A DNA stretch of 64,000 nucleotides from Prunus persica. Taxonomy: Eukaryota; Streptophyta; Magnoliopsida; Rosales; Rosaceae. The position numbers and the translations under genes are program-made. Below, in pieces: positions 49,401 to 60,958 of this stretch. The stretch covers positions 405,781 to 469,780 of the forward strand of contig NC_034014.1 of assembly GCF_000346465.2 (NCBI RefSeq), read 5' to 3'. Under the pieces are notes generated by a model, which saw nothing but the letters and a program-made list of their open reading frames with translations, made no database searches and was not told the DNA's origin. Position 1 is the stretch's first letter; each line of letters begins with the position of its first letter.

Positions 49401-52239
49401 TACCTGCAGAAGTACTAGCAATTTGCTCACTACTCCATCCAAATAAGGTGTTAAAATATCCGGAGTACAATTCTCGCTGAAGTTGAGCACTGCTGAAGCA
49501 GCATGTGCCTGCAGATATCAAATTACAAAAAGAAAGCAATGAATAGATAATCTTGCATGTGCAATAATGACCCTGACAACGAGCTGAATAAAGGGCATGC
49601 CAGCATATTCAATATCCTCCGGAGCCATCACCCTCGTTTACAAATTGAGGATATAAAGCAACTCAAACAGAGGCTAGTTTGCAAGTGTGGAAACCAACGG
49701 TATCCCACCAAACTAAAGCTCATCGCAATTTGTTTTCTAATGTACTTTGTAATAACTTTCAAAAGGGCCATACTTCCAAATAAATGAGACTACAATCAAC
49801 CAGAAATATGCATTCATGCATGTATGACTTCCCAGCAGGTAAAAGATTCATTCTCCTGCCCCAATAAATAAAATAAACAGCTCAAACAGCAATGAAGGGC
49901 TCCCCTCAAGCAACGTGAGATGACCTAACTGCTTGAAATATTGATTTAAGCAACCTTATACAAATCATAATGCTCTACAGTGCCCAACTTGTAAAGCATC
50001 GTTAAGATGAGAAACTGCCTGTCAATATTCGTTTCATGGTCACCTGGGAATAATTGCACCTTAGGTTTTTTTTTTTTTTTTTTTCCCACTTTTCAAGTAT
50101 TTATAGTTATAGTGCACCTTATTTGTAGGTTAAAGATGAAACTAGCTTGGAAAGAAAAAAATCCTTCACCAGTCAAACATTGAAACTGAATACCAATCAA
50201 TTATTCAGAAATAGGACCAAATGCCGTATCCGGGAACTAACCTGAACACGAGGGTTCTGAAAATCATCCATAGCTGCAGCCAATGCTGGGAGCACCTGCT
50301 GATGATATTGAACTTGCAGATCTGGGCCCAAATCCGTAGACAACTGCCCAATTGCATTAATAGCTGCCCACCTTACACGAGGATGTGGATCTTGAAATGA
50401 GTTCAAGACCATTGCCACCACTTGCTCTAAATTTTTAATCATTACCTGCAACAAAAATAAAAAGGAACAGAATATCATTAACAATAATGTAAACGGCAAT
50501 TCATTTTAGCTAGAAGAAAGAGAATCTGCACAAAAGTACTCTGGGGATGAACTTTTCTTATAGTTGATGATATAGAACTTTTTTTTCCTTTGGTAGTATT
50601 GATGATACAGAACTGAGACTGACCCCTTGAAAACTGCATCAAGAGTAGGGATATGCGAGCGTGTATGTGCAAACATTTTACACAATAATTGTCTTATATC
50701 TGCCATGAAAACTTTTAATTCATACTTGGTAAGTGTGGATGTGATAATCAAACCGGATAAACACGAGTAATTTGATTCTAGATGAGTGTCTCTCATTACA
50801 TCTCTAACTTGTCAGCTACTCATGTTCACACAACAGTGTCTTCAACACAAGTCAAAAACCTCGGGCCTCTTATTACCAGATCTCAAATTCTACACTCCAA
50901 CAGAAAAAGCATGCAAAGCATTCCATATGTGATTAATTGTGGTGCATCTAAGTGGTTGGAGTAACAACTATCCCTAGTATGATATAATAACAATTATGAT
51001 AACAATCGATACCTTAGCGCAACCTTCGGCAATCTGAGCTAGTGCAATCAACGCAGCATGGTGCTTCTGCCACTCGGGGGCAGCCAAATATGCCGGCAAC
51101 TGCTCGGAAGCGACTGGAACAATGGTATTCCCACCCAGGGATATAGCAAGCCGATCCAAACACTCCTGCCCCACACTGTAATTACTGGTCTCACCCGCTT
51201 CCTCATCTTCAGTCTCTGCTGTATTCCATGCGGGATCGTCCTGGATATCCAAAAGCATACTCATCAAAATAGCGAACAATCGGCTTATAAACTGCGGCAA
51301 CTTCCTCATCATCCCAGGCGCGCGCTCTCTGGCCTCGGCGAGCGTGATGACGAACTCAATGGCCAAGTGCCTGGTCCCTTCTTCCAACGACTCGGCCTCG
51401 GCAATCTGCAGCATAGACCCGACCACCTCCACAATCTGCCGCCTGAGGAACCTGGGCTCGGTCCCGGCCAATTCGATCAACAACTCGAGAGCCTCCTGCG
51501 CTGTGGCCTCGTTCCCGTTGTTCAAAGCCTCCATCAGCGTCCTCATCATCGCCGGCAACAGGTCCTGAAACCTATCCCTATCGGCAGAGCTCGTCAAACA
51601 CTGGATGAAATTGATGACGGCGTTCAAGGCCGCGATCTTCACTTCGGCGCTTGACGAGTTTCCCAAACTATGCAAGAACACGGAGTGCAATTCCTTTATA
51701 TGCGGCACCAAGGTGTCGCCGATGTACTGCGAAAGCTGAGCGAATATCAAAAACGCCGATTCTTGAAGCTTGGGCGAATCGGAGGAGACGCATTGGAACA
51801 TGAAAGGCAAGAGCTCGGGCCAGGCGTTATCAGGCAAAATCCCGGAGGCGAGCTCGGAAATGGTGTCGCAGAGCTTCTTGGATATGGATTTGGTGTCCTC
51901 GCGCTGAATACAGGTCAAGAGAATGGTTTTGAGATTGGATTGGGTGGTGGGGGAGAGGCGGGGCCAGAGGTACGAGTCGTCGCGAGTGAGCTGCTTGCGG
52001 AGGAGAATGGCGGACATGGCTCGGGCCTCCGGGGCGGGAGAGAACTGGAGAAGGTGGGCGAGTTTGAGGGAAAGCGAGTCGGGATCGGTCTGCTTGCAGA
52101 GGTTGAAGAGGAGCTCGGCTTGGGATCGCTGCTCGTTGGAGGAGGACATGAGGTGGGAGATTAGGGTTTGGAAAGGGGCCGGGTCGGGGCCGAGAATCGT
52201 CGCCAGTTGGGCATGCTGTAGCTGAGTCGAGTCGGCCAT
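43466..52239 (-). CDS. KETCH1: Importin beta-3 / IPO5-type karyopherin (KETCH1, EMB2734 orthologue)
   Basis: Nuclear import receptor of HEAT repeats; the Arabidopsis protein imports HYL1 and ribosomal proteins. Twenty exons: 51013-52239, 50242-50445, 49404-49508, 49226-49291, 48977-49141, 48424-48498, 48184-48338, 47631-47766, 47482-47551, 47245-47372, 47105-47161, 46403-46588, 46183-46275, 45164-45249, 45014-45080, 44854-44920, 44635-44771, 44264-44355, 44075-44141, 43466-43630. Every phase agrees; 1,115 residues, the family's usual size. Start [24 protein letters not shown] signature [17 protein letters not shown]; acidic loops [12 protein letters not shown] and [13 protein letters not shown] segments; C terminus [15 protein letters not shown]. 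Exon 1 is unusually long and GC-richer (409 codons). Intron 13 holds a transposon at 45378-46094. Confidence 0.97.
45378..46094. mobile_element. Non-autonomous hAT-like element in importin intron 13
   Basis: Left end CAGGGCTGGCCCTAAG and right end (inverse) CAGGCCCAGCCCTGAG form imperfect terminal inverted repeats. The flanks AAAATGAC (45370-45377) and AAAATGAT (46095-46102) fit an 8-bp target duplication with one mismatch, as made by hAT transposases. The 717-bp interior is AT-rich with no transposase. The exons on both sides are intact. Confidence 0.75.
50074..50093. repeat. Poly-T run in an importin intron
   Basis: About 20 T residues on the plus strand within intron 2, so an A-run on the gene strand. 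Confidence 0.8.
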
Positions 52240-53640
52240 TGCTGCAACAAACAACCTCACCACTCAGTTACGGTTTTAGGGCTTTCTGAGGCTTTTGGCT
52301 GCGGATGAGTGTATGTGAGAGAGCCTGCAAAGGTGGCTGGCGCTCTCTCTCTCTCTCTCTCCCCTCTCACTTCACTATAGTTTTGATTTTTGGGGTTTTT
52401 TGGGAGAAAGGGTGCGGTGCGCTAAAAGTAGGAGTGGGTGTAGAGGAGTGGGGCTCCTAATTAGGGAAAAGCAAGCGCAAAGACTTTGATTATCCAATGG
52501 ATCATTAGCTGTATGTCTTATTTGTGGGTCACTCATCAATCATGATTTATTTAAATTATTTTCTATCCAAATATATTTTTGGAGGGAATTTTATCCTTCG
52601 TGACGATGCAATTCTATTTTTAATTTCTGTTCCAAGTACCCGTGCCAATTATTAAATTTAATTTGTAAACCAAACCCAACCTTTCCACAAAGCACAAAGC
52701 TCCTAATGTTAATTTTTAATTCTTTCTTTCCTTTTATATTATTATTATTATTATTCTAGACATTTGCTTTTTATCATTTTCTATTTATTTGGTTACTTTG
52801 GAAGACATGCCATTTTCTAAATTTTCCCTCTTTATTTGCATGTTATTTTAATTTTTCGTTCACAGCGGGTTTGGATGAGGGAAATAAACTTAGAATTTTG
52901 ATAAAAGTTATAATTTTTAAATTGACATGAACCAATTACTGTATTTGGGAAGAAAAAAATACAACAAAAAATTTAGAAATTTCGCTTGGGAAAAAAAACA
53001 TGGAATTTGGTGGTCATAAATCTCAACTTTAAATTCTATCTAAAAAGTATTCATTTCTAAAATTACAAGAGATATTGAGTTTTTAAAAAAAGATAACTTT
53101 ACAAATAAATGTTAAATTCTAGTTACCTAAACAAGAAACTTTACAAATTCTAGAACATTAATTTCCGTTATTTTAGAATCCATCATTTATGAATTCCTTT
53201 GCACTTTTAAATTTCCTCATCCAAACATATTTAAACATGATTGAATATATCGTAAAATTGAAAATAGATTTATAATTATGGGTGGTTGTGGTTGAGTTTG
53301 GATTGATTCCACTCTCAAACCACAATCAAACTGATTAATGATTAAGTGGTGTGGTTTAGTTTAGTTTTGAGCTCAAATCAATAGAAAACCAAACCAACCC
53401 AATCACAGTTGGACAAATTGGTTTGAGAAGTTTTACAATTTAGGTCTTTTTTTATTTTTTATTTTTGCCAAAGTTATTAAGGTGATAAGGGTTTCTCATA
53501 TACACTGTCAATGTACCATATGGGTTCAAACTTGAAGTCACTGGTCTACAAGTCAAGACCATTTTCATTTTTCATAACATCTATTTACTCAAATTTCAAA
53601 TTGTGGGAGCTTTTTCTTCTGGTAGCTACAAATGGGCTGG
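52240..53640. other. Importin 5' leader and AT-rich intergenic DNA
   Basis: A CT tract at 52342-52372 (GA on the gene strand) lies about 100 bases upstream of the importin ATG and is probably in the 5' UTR or core promoter. The rest is AT-rich with no gene. Confidence 0.5.
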
Positions 53641-53879
53641 GCTGCCGTAAGGAGCGAATTGATGGAATTATCCCTTGTGTCTGAGTTCAAAGATCAAGCC
53701 CCAAAAATGCTTCGAAAAGATGGTGAAGCCTTAGGAAACACATTGGTTACCTTCACCAACAAAAATAACAATAGCTTATAGATAAATTCTTGGCTTTGCA
53801 TGAGAAGCTTGTGGAATGGAAGCTGAGCATTCATGAGTTTAGCATGAGAGAGGGAAAGAGCTGTGATTTCTAGAAGAGA

Positions 53880-54240
53880 AGACAGGAGGAGATGGAAAAA
53901 TATAGCTCGAAATTGCAGGGGTTTCAGGGATGAGAGATGATGATTGCTCTCAAGATTTGTGTTTATGGAAAGATAGGAAGAATATGGAAGCATGGGTGGC
54001 TAGAGCAAATTTCCAGCAGTTTGACGAAAGCTTCGTCAGGCTCTTGGGTGATTTGACATAAAAGAAAATAAGAAGCAATGAAAGAACAAGGCTTGAAATC
54101 GAAGGGTTCCAGAGATGAGAGATGATGCTTGCTCTGGATGTGGGTTTTGAGAGAGAGAAAGGAGGAAGATTGAAGAACAAAGCATGAAATTGAAGGGTTC
54201 CAGAGGGGATGTTTGCCTTCGATGAATTCTCATGGTTGCT
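53880..54240. repeat. Three related units in intergenic DNA
   Basis: Similar words recur at about 53910, 54090 and 54185: GAAATTG(C/A)AGGG, GTTCCAGAG, GATGAGAGATGATG. Read on the minus strand the units give similar peptides (HLWNPSISSL, SGTLRFQALFF), but a real gene is not supported. Perhaps part of an unclassified retroelement that extends toward 55070. Confidence 0.45.
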
Positions 54241-56348
54241 GGGAGGCTTGCAACAACCAAGGTGAGTTGTCTTTGCTAGGTAGAAAGTGGCTCCTTTTAT
54301 AGGCACTAAAAACCTTAATTTTATCAAGCCACCCTCTCCCATTTTCCTTCACTTTCTTTCTTTCCATCTTATTTGGTAAAACTTCCCTAGCCTGAGCATG
54401 TAGGCATGAAGCTTTTTGGAGTTCCAAGGTCCTTAAGCAGTTGGACTTCTCCATGTGGATGAGGAGCCACCCACTTTTGTTTCTTGTTTTCTTACCAAAG
54501 CTTGAAGAGGAAAGAATGGGTAAAGGTGCTAGTCAAAAAAGGTGACCAACACATGAGCTTGCTTGGTTTTGATGGTTTTGACAGATATGCTAGATATTTT
54601 CCACGATACTAGGTTGGGCTATTGGTATTTTGTTTCCAGCAGCCTGTGAGTTTGCTCAGGCTACTGGAAACAGCCTATTTGATCAAAGTGCTGGATATTT
54701 TGGCTGATGTGGGATTTCTCCAAGTGTTTGCAAAGCCATTGGATATTTTCTTAAGCTATTGAGCCACTCATTTTCTCTCAGACTTACCCATATGTTTTGA
54801 CTCAAGAAATGGACTCGAGTTTTGGTGCTCCCAAGCAGCTCAAAACTTCCACTTCTTTGCCCATCAATGAGCCTCATGAATGCTCGTAACTATCCATACC
54901 ACAACCCGCTCAACAAATCCGGGAATTTGCGTGGCTTGGACCCACTTAAGCTTGTAGTTGGCATGTTGCTTAAATAAGGATTTTTCACTTGGTGTTGTAC
55001 TGGGCCGAAAATATATTTGGGTCTAGCCTTGGATTTTTTGGGCCTCAACACAAATCTAATAATCATTTGAAACAAAACACAATAATTTTATATATACTTG
55101 AAAATTTAAATAAACACATCAAATAATTTTCATCTCTTATAATCTTATGAAGTCAAAATCATCGACCTAAACAATCTTAACAATGTTGAGCACATAAAAA
55201 TGCAACTTTGAATTCACTAGTCTAATGTCTAAATATATAACATTCAAAATTCCATATAAACAACAAAGTAACAATCTAATTATATTAAAGCTTGATATCT
55301 ATCTATGTGTTAGATGAAACATAATAGTGTGATAACGAATAAAAAGATGTCAAATGCCACGAAATAATAGAATGAACATAGACAATTCGGCTTGCTTAAG
55401 ATGGTTTTCATATAGGCCAAATCAAATCAAACTAAACTAATTATGACCCGATTTGATTCAATTCGGTCCAAAATTACACTTTTTTAGTGTTAAAACAAAT
55501 TAAATTGGTTAGATTGGTTTGGTTTGACCGGATTTTTGCCCACATCTATTTATGGCCGAGTCGTAGTAGAAAGTTTTCATATGGACCTATAAAATGGGCC
55601 GGACCCTAAGTCCTCGAGGTTTGGGGCATGGGTCATTTTGACCAGCAAGGTAGTCGGGCCGATACTCATTTCCCACTTCATTCCTCTCATGGTCAGAGTG
55701 TGCACGGCTGTTTGGGTAATGGGTTAAGTCTGATAGTCCCGATATTCGTTCTTACGGCCAACACCTGAGGAAGGAGCAGCTGCAATGAAACTGCCGGAGC
55801 TCGCCGTCTGACGTACATGCCAGTGCTGTAGGCTAGTGGGCAGGGAGAACAAGACGACTGCGTTTAGGCCTTCAGCAACCGTGTCTTTTGTAGCCTCTCA
55901 AAAATAACCAGCGCCATCGTGGTTGCTCGTTGGAGCACCCAAAGTTTCCAAAGCCATAGCTGGCTCCTTCTCTCTCACTCACTTACTGGTTATTTGAGGT
56001 AACAAGCTCAAATTTGGCAAGTATGGAATTCCAGTAAACAACATTTTCTTTTGAGAAAAATCGATTATTTCTTTTGGATTCTGTGATAGGGCTCTTGGGT
56101 TTGGCTTTGCTTCTTTGGGTCCTCATTCAATTTTTTGACATACCATTTCAATGCATTGCATATTGTATTGCACATTTCTCCGTTGGAGACAGTTTAAGAA
56201 CGCACACACTATATACATTTTGAATGCACTCTAGTTGTTTGTAAAAAGTCGTGAATGGCAGGTGCGCTGCAGACTTTGGAGTTCATTTTTCGGTGAATTA
56301 TGGTACTGTGAGGCCTAGTCCGACGCACCGAGGAGGACAAGGAGGAAG
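54241..56348. other. Intergenic DNA and leader of the peptidyl-tRNA hydrolase gene
   Basis: No gene recognised up to about 55700; 55700-56348 is the probable promoter and leader. At least one ATG (56254) occurs out of frame upstream of the chosen start, giving a 75-codon upstream frame if the leader is that long. Confidence 0.45.
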
Positions 56349-58246
56349 ATGCTTAATAGGTTGGGTAGGCGTTACTTTTGCACTGCTGCTCCACAGCCGT
56401 GGCTATTTGTGGGTTTGGGCAATCCCGGCAATAAGTACAAAGGAACTAGGCACAATGTACTATACCATACCATTCATTTAGAGACCATACTTTGAACTTT
56501 CTTGTTTTGTTCTTCTTCTTTTTTTGTTTTATGAACAAGTTTCAAATTATCTCCTTTTCTTTTGGTTTGAAGCAGGTGGGGTTTGAGATGATTGATGTTT
56601 TTGCTAATTCTCAAGGAATTGAAATGAGCACGGTGCATTGCAAAGCTATCTTCGGGCAAGGCATGTAAATATTTGCATACTTTTCCTTGGTTGTTATTTT
56701 TGTTTGTGAAGTTCATGGAACTTTGGTATGCCAGGTTTCGTTGGTGAAGTTCCTGTTTTTCTTGCAAAGCCTCAAACTTACATGAATTTGAGTGGTGAAT
56801 CTGTAAGTGACTGATATATTTCCTGTTAACATCTGATGGAATTTTGTTTTCAAAAAAGGTTATTCCTTAATCGAGTATTTTCTCTTTATGTTTATTACTT
56901 CTGTATAACTGGGAATGGGAGTTAATCTTATATGAAAACAGATGTGATATTTGTACTCTGTATTCCATTCCATTCCTTCTAGCACACTTATAAATTTATA
57001 TTTCTTTCTGATGTTTAACTGATTCAGTTTTGTATGTTTGAGCTATTGATACTACTGATTATGTTAGAGAAAGAATATAACAGTGTGTTCTCTTTATTCA
57101 ACTGTTCTGCAGACAGGACCACTTGCTGCTTATTATAAGCTACCTCTCAATCGTGTGCTAGTGGTACTTCCATTCTCCCATTTTAAAGTTTTTATTACTT
57201 GATAGCATCTCTGTTTTAAAAAAAAATATATCTTTATTGTATTTGTTTATTTATTCTTGTTTGTAGTTCCACGATGACATGAACTTACCATGTGGGGTAC
57301 TTCGTCTTCACCCAAATGGAGGTCATGGATGCCACAATGGGTATGATCAAAATATTCTACTTTGATATTTAAGCAGATTTACTTCTAAAGTTCAAAATGA
57401 TTAAGTAACGTTGGAAATGTTTTGTCAAACTGTTAGAACCTACTTAAACCCAGGTGTTTACAACAGTTAATTAAGTAGCTGATTAGTGGCATGCTTTATC
57501 ACGAGGAGGTAATTATATAGGATATATACATTAGAATGGCTCTTGTGACCTAGTAAGACCATCACTATTTCGTCTCTTAAGAGTAAGGACCATGGCTATT
57601 GTGGTGTTGCTTGAGTTCTTCTTGCCAATTTCCAATCCTCTGAGTAGTGAGTAGTACTGAATAGTGTTTAATTTTGTCCTCTCTTGAAAGGCCTTTCAAT
57701 TTTGCTTCCCCCACCCCTTGTTTCAAACTAAAGGAGCATATGTGGAATATCATTACCTATCTTTTGAAGCTATTAATTATTCAGGGTGAAGAGTGTAATG
57801 TATCACTTTCGTGGGAACAGAGAATTTCCTCGGCTAAGAATCGGTTAGTTTGAATGTTTACATTTTTGTATTTTTGTTGTTGTTATGATATCTTTTGCAG
57901 TGCTAGAAATATGATGAATTCCTTGTTAGGTATCGGGAGGCCTCCTGGTCAAATGGATCCCAAGGCATTCTTGCTCCAGAAATTTAATGCAACGGCTCAA
58001 GGACGAGTAAGTACATGGTTGTTTTGTATATTGAGTCCTGCATTTGATGGAATTGGATATTCATTTGGTGTTTTGAAGTTTTGAATGATGCTTTGGGCTT
58101 TATGATGTTAGATTGATGCTGCTTTACAAGAGGGAGTTGATATATTGAAGGTGCTGTTATCTGAAGGTTTGGCAGAGAGTGCGAGACGCTTCAACTCAGA
58201 GCAAAAATACAAGCATATGAGATTAGAGACTACAATGGCAACATGA
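56349..58246 (+). CDS. Peptidyl-tRNA hydrolase (Pth family), probably organellar
   Basis: Cleaves the ester bond of peptidyl-tRNA released from ribosomes. Eight exons: 56349-56456, 56576-56660, 56735-56802, 57113-57163, 57267-57340, 57785-57843, 57930-58006, 58112-58246; all phases agree, 218 residues. Catalytic landmarks: [16 protein letters not shown] (N25, H35), TYMNLSGES (N82), FHDDMNLP (D107/D108) and GGHGCHNG (N128; the usual GGHGGHNG has one Gly to Cys). The 16 residues before the core are Arg/Leu/Ala-rich, a short possible mitochondrial presequence. Intron 2 uses a GC donor (CAAG|GCATGT). Corresponds to At5g19830 by memory and by neighbourhood. Confidence 0.94.
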
Positions 58247-58258
58247 ATTTGTAAATGA

Positions 58259-58260
<2 letters not shown>

Positions 58261-58306
<46 letters not shown>
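58261..58306. repeat. AT microsatellite
   Basis: About 23 AT units directly after the peptidyl-tRNA hydrolase stop, inside its probable 3' UTR. Confidence 0.97.
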
Positions 58307-58309
<3 letters not shown>

Positions 58310-58374
58310 TGATTTGATTTTTTAGGACCAGTCTATCTTTCTGCTTCAAGTTTCATTTCGTGAATGAAGAAGGT

Positions 58375-58398
58375 AGAGAGAGAGAGAGAGAGAGAGAG

Positions 58399-58426
<28 letters not shown>
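58375..58426. repeat. Compound GA/GT microsatellite
   Basis: About 13 GA units passing directly into about 12 GT units. Confidence 0.95.
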
Positions 58427-58429
<3 letters not shown>

Positions 58430-59607
58430 CTCATCATATCTCAAAAGTTTTGTTTTGCATTGACTGGACTCAATTGTCCATGACTGGAGGTTCGCATCTC
58501 CTGTGCACGTGGTGCATGAGTTTATCGTTAAAACAGCAAATATCCAATTCGCTTTACAGCGGAGGCTGGAGAGTGGCTCAGTCTAATTTGTTATTGATTT
58601 TATGTCCGATAAAAACATTTGAAAAAAAGAGAGAAATAGTGACTGACTGCCCAGAGTGCTTTGTGGGCCCAATCTTCAGCCATCCTCGCTGTCTCTTGCG
58701 GCTTCACTTTATGACCAAAGACCTCCACACGCATTCAAGGAAGGTGGACTCAAACTCTCCCCTATAAACACTCAACTCAAAGGCGTCCTTCTTTTCATAG
58801 TAACTTCATAACTCTTTTTTGGAAAATTGAACTTAAAAAATAGAATTGTAAGATTCTTCTTTATATACAAGAAATATTGTGAGATGAGAGTTTAATTTAT
58901 TTTTAGAATCTTGAATGTATAGATAAATGTTCTTAATCATTTTAGCTATAAGTCCTTTTATTATAAAATAAATCTTTTAAAAGGAAAAAAAATCTACTCA
59001 TAAAAAAGTTCATGAAATAAACTGGATACATTTTATGGCAAACTTATTTACCTTAAAAAAATAGAGTGAAAACAACCTTATTGAAAATTTAAAAATAAAA
59101 ATCCTTATTGAAAATTTAAAAATAAAAATCAAGTCAACACAAAAATCAAGAAGAAAATAGGATTTGTAGAGTTCATATTATATACACTTGCTCACTAAAG
59201 CAGAATTCCACTTGTATGAAAGTAAAATCATTAGGGCACTAAAATAAAGCAGAGAAGAGTGAACCATGGCCGTGATGTCCAGGCAGTTGAAAGGCGCGTG
59301 AGGAGTTATCAGTTCGTGCTGAGCATATTATTATTACACCATACCCCTGAAATCTGTCCGGACTCGCATCCCACACCCATGCTCCCCTCTCAATACCAAC
59401 AAACTTTTAAAAAAAAAAAATTTATAAAAATTAAATCTACACAAGAAGAAGGGCAGAGAAACAAGATCAGAACGACTATTGATAGCTACCCAATCACCAT
59501 CTTCTTCCATCCCCATAGATTTCTAAGATATCACTTGCCGACGGCATTTGAGTGCTATAGCCTTACCCTACTCACTCAGAAGAAGTCGAGGCAGCTTTGC
59601 TTCAATA
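58427..59607. other. Intergenic DNA and MYB leader
   Basis: Holds a 28-base tandem duplication (CTTATTGAAAATTTAAAAAT-type, 59078-59130) and the promoter/leader of the MYB gene. A frame at 59259-59825 overlaps the MYB in another phase and is not a gene. Confidence 0.55.
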
Positions 59608-60958
59608 ATGAGAAACCCATCGTCATCGTCATCGTCATCGTCGTCAAAAGCGGCGGCAGCTGCAGCGACAGCAACTTCAATACCAACGAAAATAACATCG
59701 TCGTCGTCGAGCAAGGCGGCGGGGACCAGTGGTGGGAGCAAGACGCCGTGTTGTATCAAGGTGGGTTTGAAGAGAGGGCCGTGGACGCCCGAAGAGGACG
59801 AGCTCTTGTCCAATTACATCAATAAAGAAGGTGAGGGCCGATGGCGGACCCTACCCAAGAGGGCGGGGCTGCTCCGCTGCGGCAAGAGTTGCCGCCTCCG
59901 CTGGATGAACTACCTCCGCCCTTCTGTCAAGCGCGGCCAGATCGCCCCCGACGAAGAAGATCTCATCCTTCGCCTCCATCGCCTCCTCGGCAACCGGTAT
60001 ACATATATATACATATATATATATATATATGCCCATCATCATCATCATCATCCATTCTACACACACATATGTATAATTACTTATTGATTTCTAGGGTTAG
60101 GGTTTCACTGTTGAGATCGAGTGTTTGAATTAATGAATTATATGTATGTATAGGTGGTCTTTGATAGCTGGGAGGATCCCAGGGCGTACGGACAATGAGA
60201 TAAAGAACTACTGGAACACACACCTGAGCAAGAAGCTGATCAGCCAAGGCATAGATCCCAGAACCCACAAGCCTCTAAATCCAGATATTCACTCCTCGGC
60301 TACTGTTGCTGCTGCTGATATGGACAGCAACATTAACAAAGCAGCAACAGTTTCTTCTTCCAAAACCAATCGCTTCAGCTCAAACACCAACCCTAGTCCT
60401 CCTCCTACTTCTGAGCCTTCTGAGCCTGTGGCTCATCATCATGGGGCAGCTCCCAATACTAATGGCAATAATGGGAATATCGTCACAAATATTGCCAACA
60501 AGGAAAATGGGTACCTTGTTGATGATCAGGAGCTGGGCACCGTGGTCCATGGCTATGCAAACATGACGTCTTCTGATCACGCTTCTGCGGCGGCAATGGG
60601 AACTTTGAGCTTGAGAAGCAACGGCAGCAACAATGGAGGAGCACTACTTGGGGGGAATGAAGAGGACGATGATATGAATTGTTGCGCCGACGATGTCTTC
60701 TCTTCGTTCTTGAATTCATTAATCAACGAGGATCCATTTTCTGGCCAACACCATTTGCAACAACAAGTACTACTTCAGAACGGGAATAATGCACATAATG
60801 CAGCTGCTGCTGATGGTTCGGATCATCATGTTCCTTTGGTTTCTAGTGGTGCTGGTGCAACTGCGCCATCCACTTTTGGCTGGGAATCTGCTGTGCTCAT
60901 GTCTTCTGCTTTTATCCAAAACGATCACCACAGGGTACTCAATGATCAAACGGAGTAG
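59608..60958 (+). CDS. MYB5: R2R3-MYB transcription factor, MYB5-type
   Basis: MYB5 proteins work with bHLH (TT8/EGL3) and WD40 partners in proanthocyanidin, seed-coat and trichome programmes. Two exons, 59608-59996 and 60154-60958, phase 2, 397 residues. R2 starts at about 57 ([20 protein letters not shown] ... [19 protein letters not shown]); R3 follows ([42 protein letters not shown]). The bHLH-contact pattern [DE]Lx2[RK]x3Lx6Lx3R is intact ([20 protein letters not shown]). Downstream: [17 protein letters not shown] and the MYB5-type motif [17 protein letters not shown]. The intron after the GNR codon region is at the usual site. The start is the first ATG of the frame; it adds an odd Ser9/Ala6-rich leader of about 45 residues before [14 protein letters not shown]. 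Confidence 0.95.

Noticed and set aside
51058..52225. Long open frames antisense to the importin first exon (plus strand)
   Set aside because: They are mirror frames of a 409-codon GC-richer exon with a clear importin product; no family resemblance.
53694..54454. Minus-strand secreted-looking proteins rich in Ser/Leu/Phe
   Set aside because: Composition follows from G/A-rich repeats on the plus strand; no conserved motif, no consistent start, no splice structure.
56251..56481. 75-codon frame overlapping the peptidyl-tRNA hydrolase start
   Set aside because: Out of frame with exon 1 and without recognisable motifs; at most an upstream reading frame.
59259..59825. Frame overlapping MYB exon 1
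   Set aside because: It reads the MYB exon in a shifted phase; the R2 repeat fixes the true frame.
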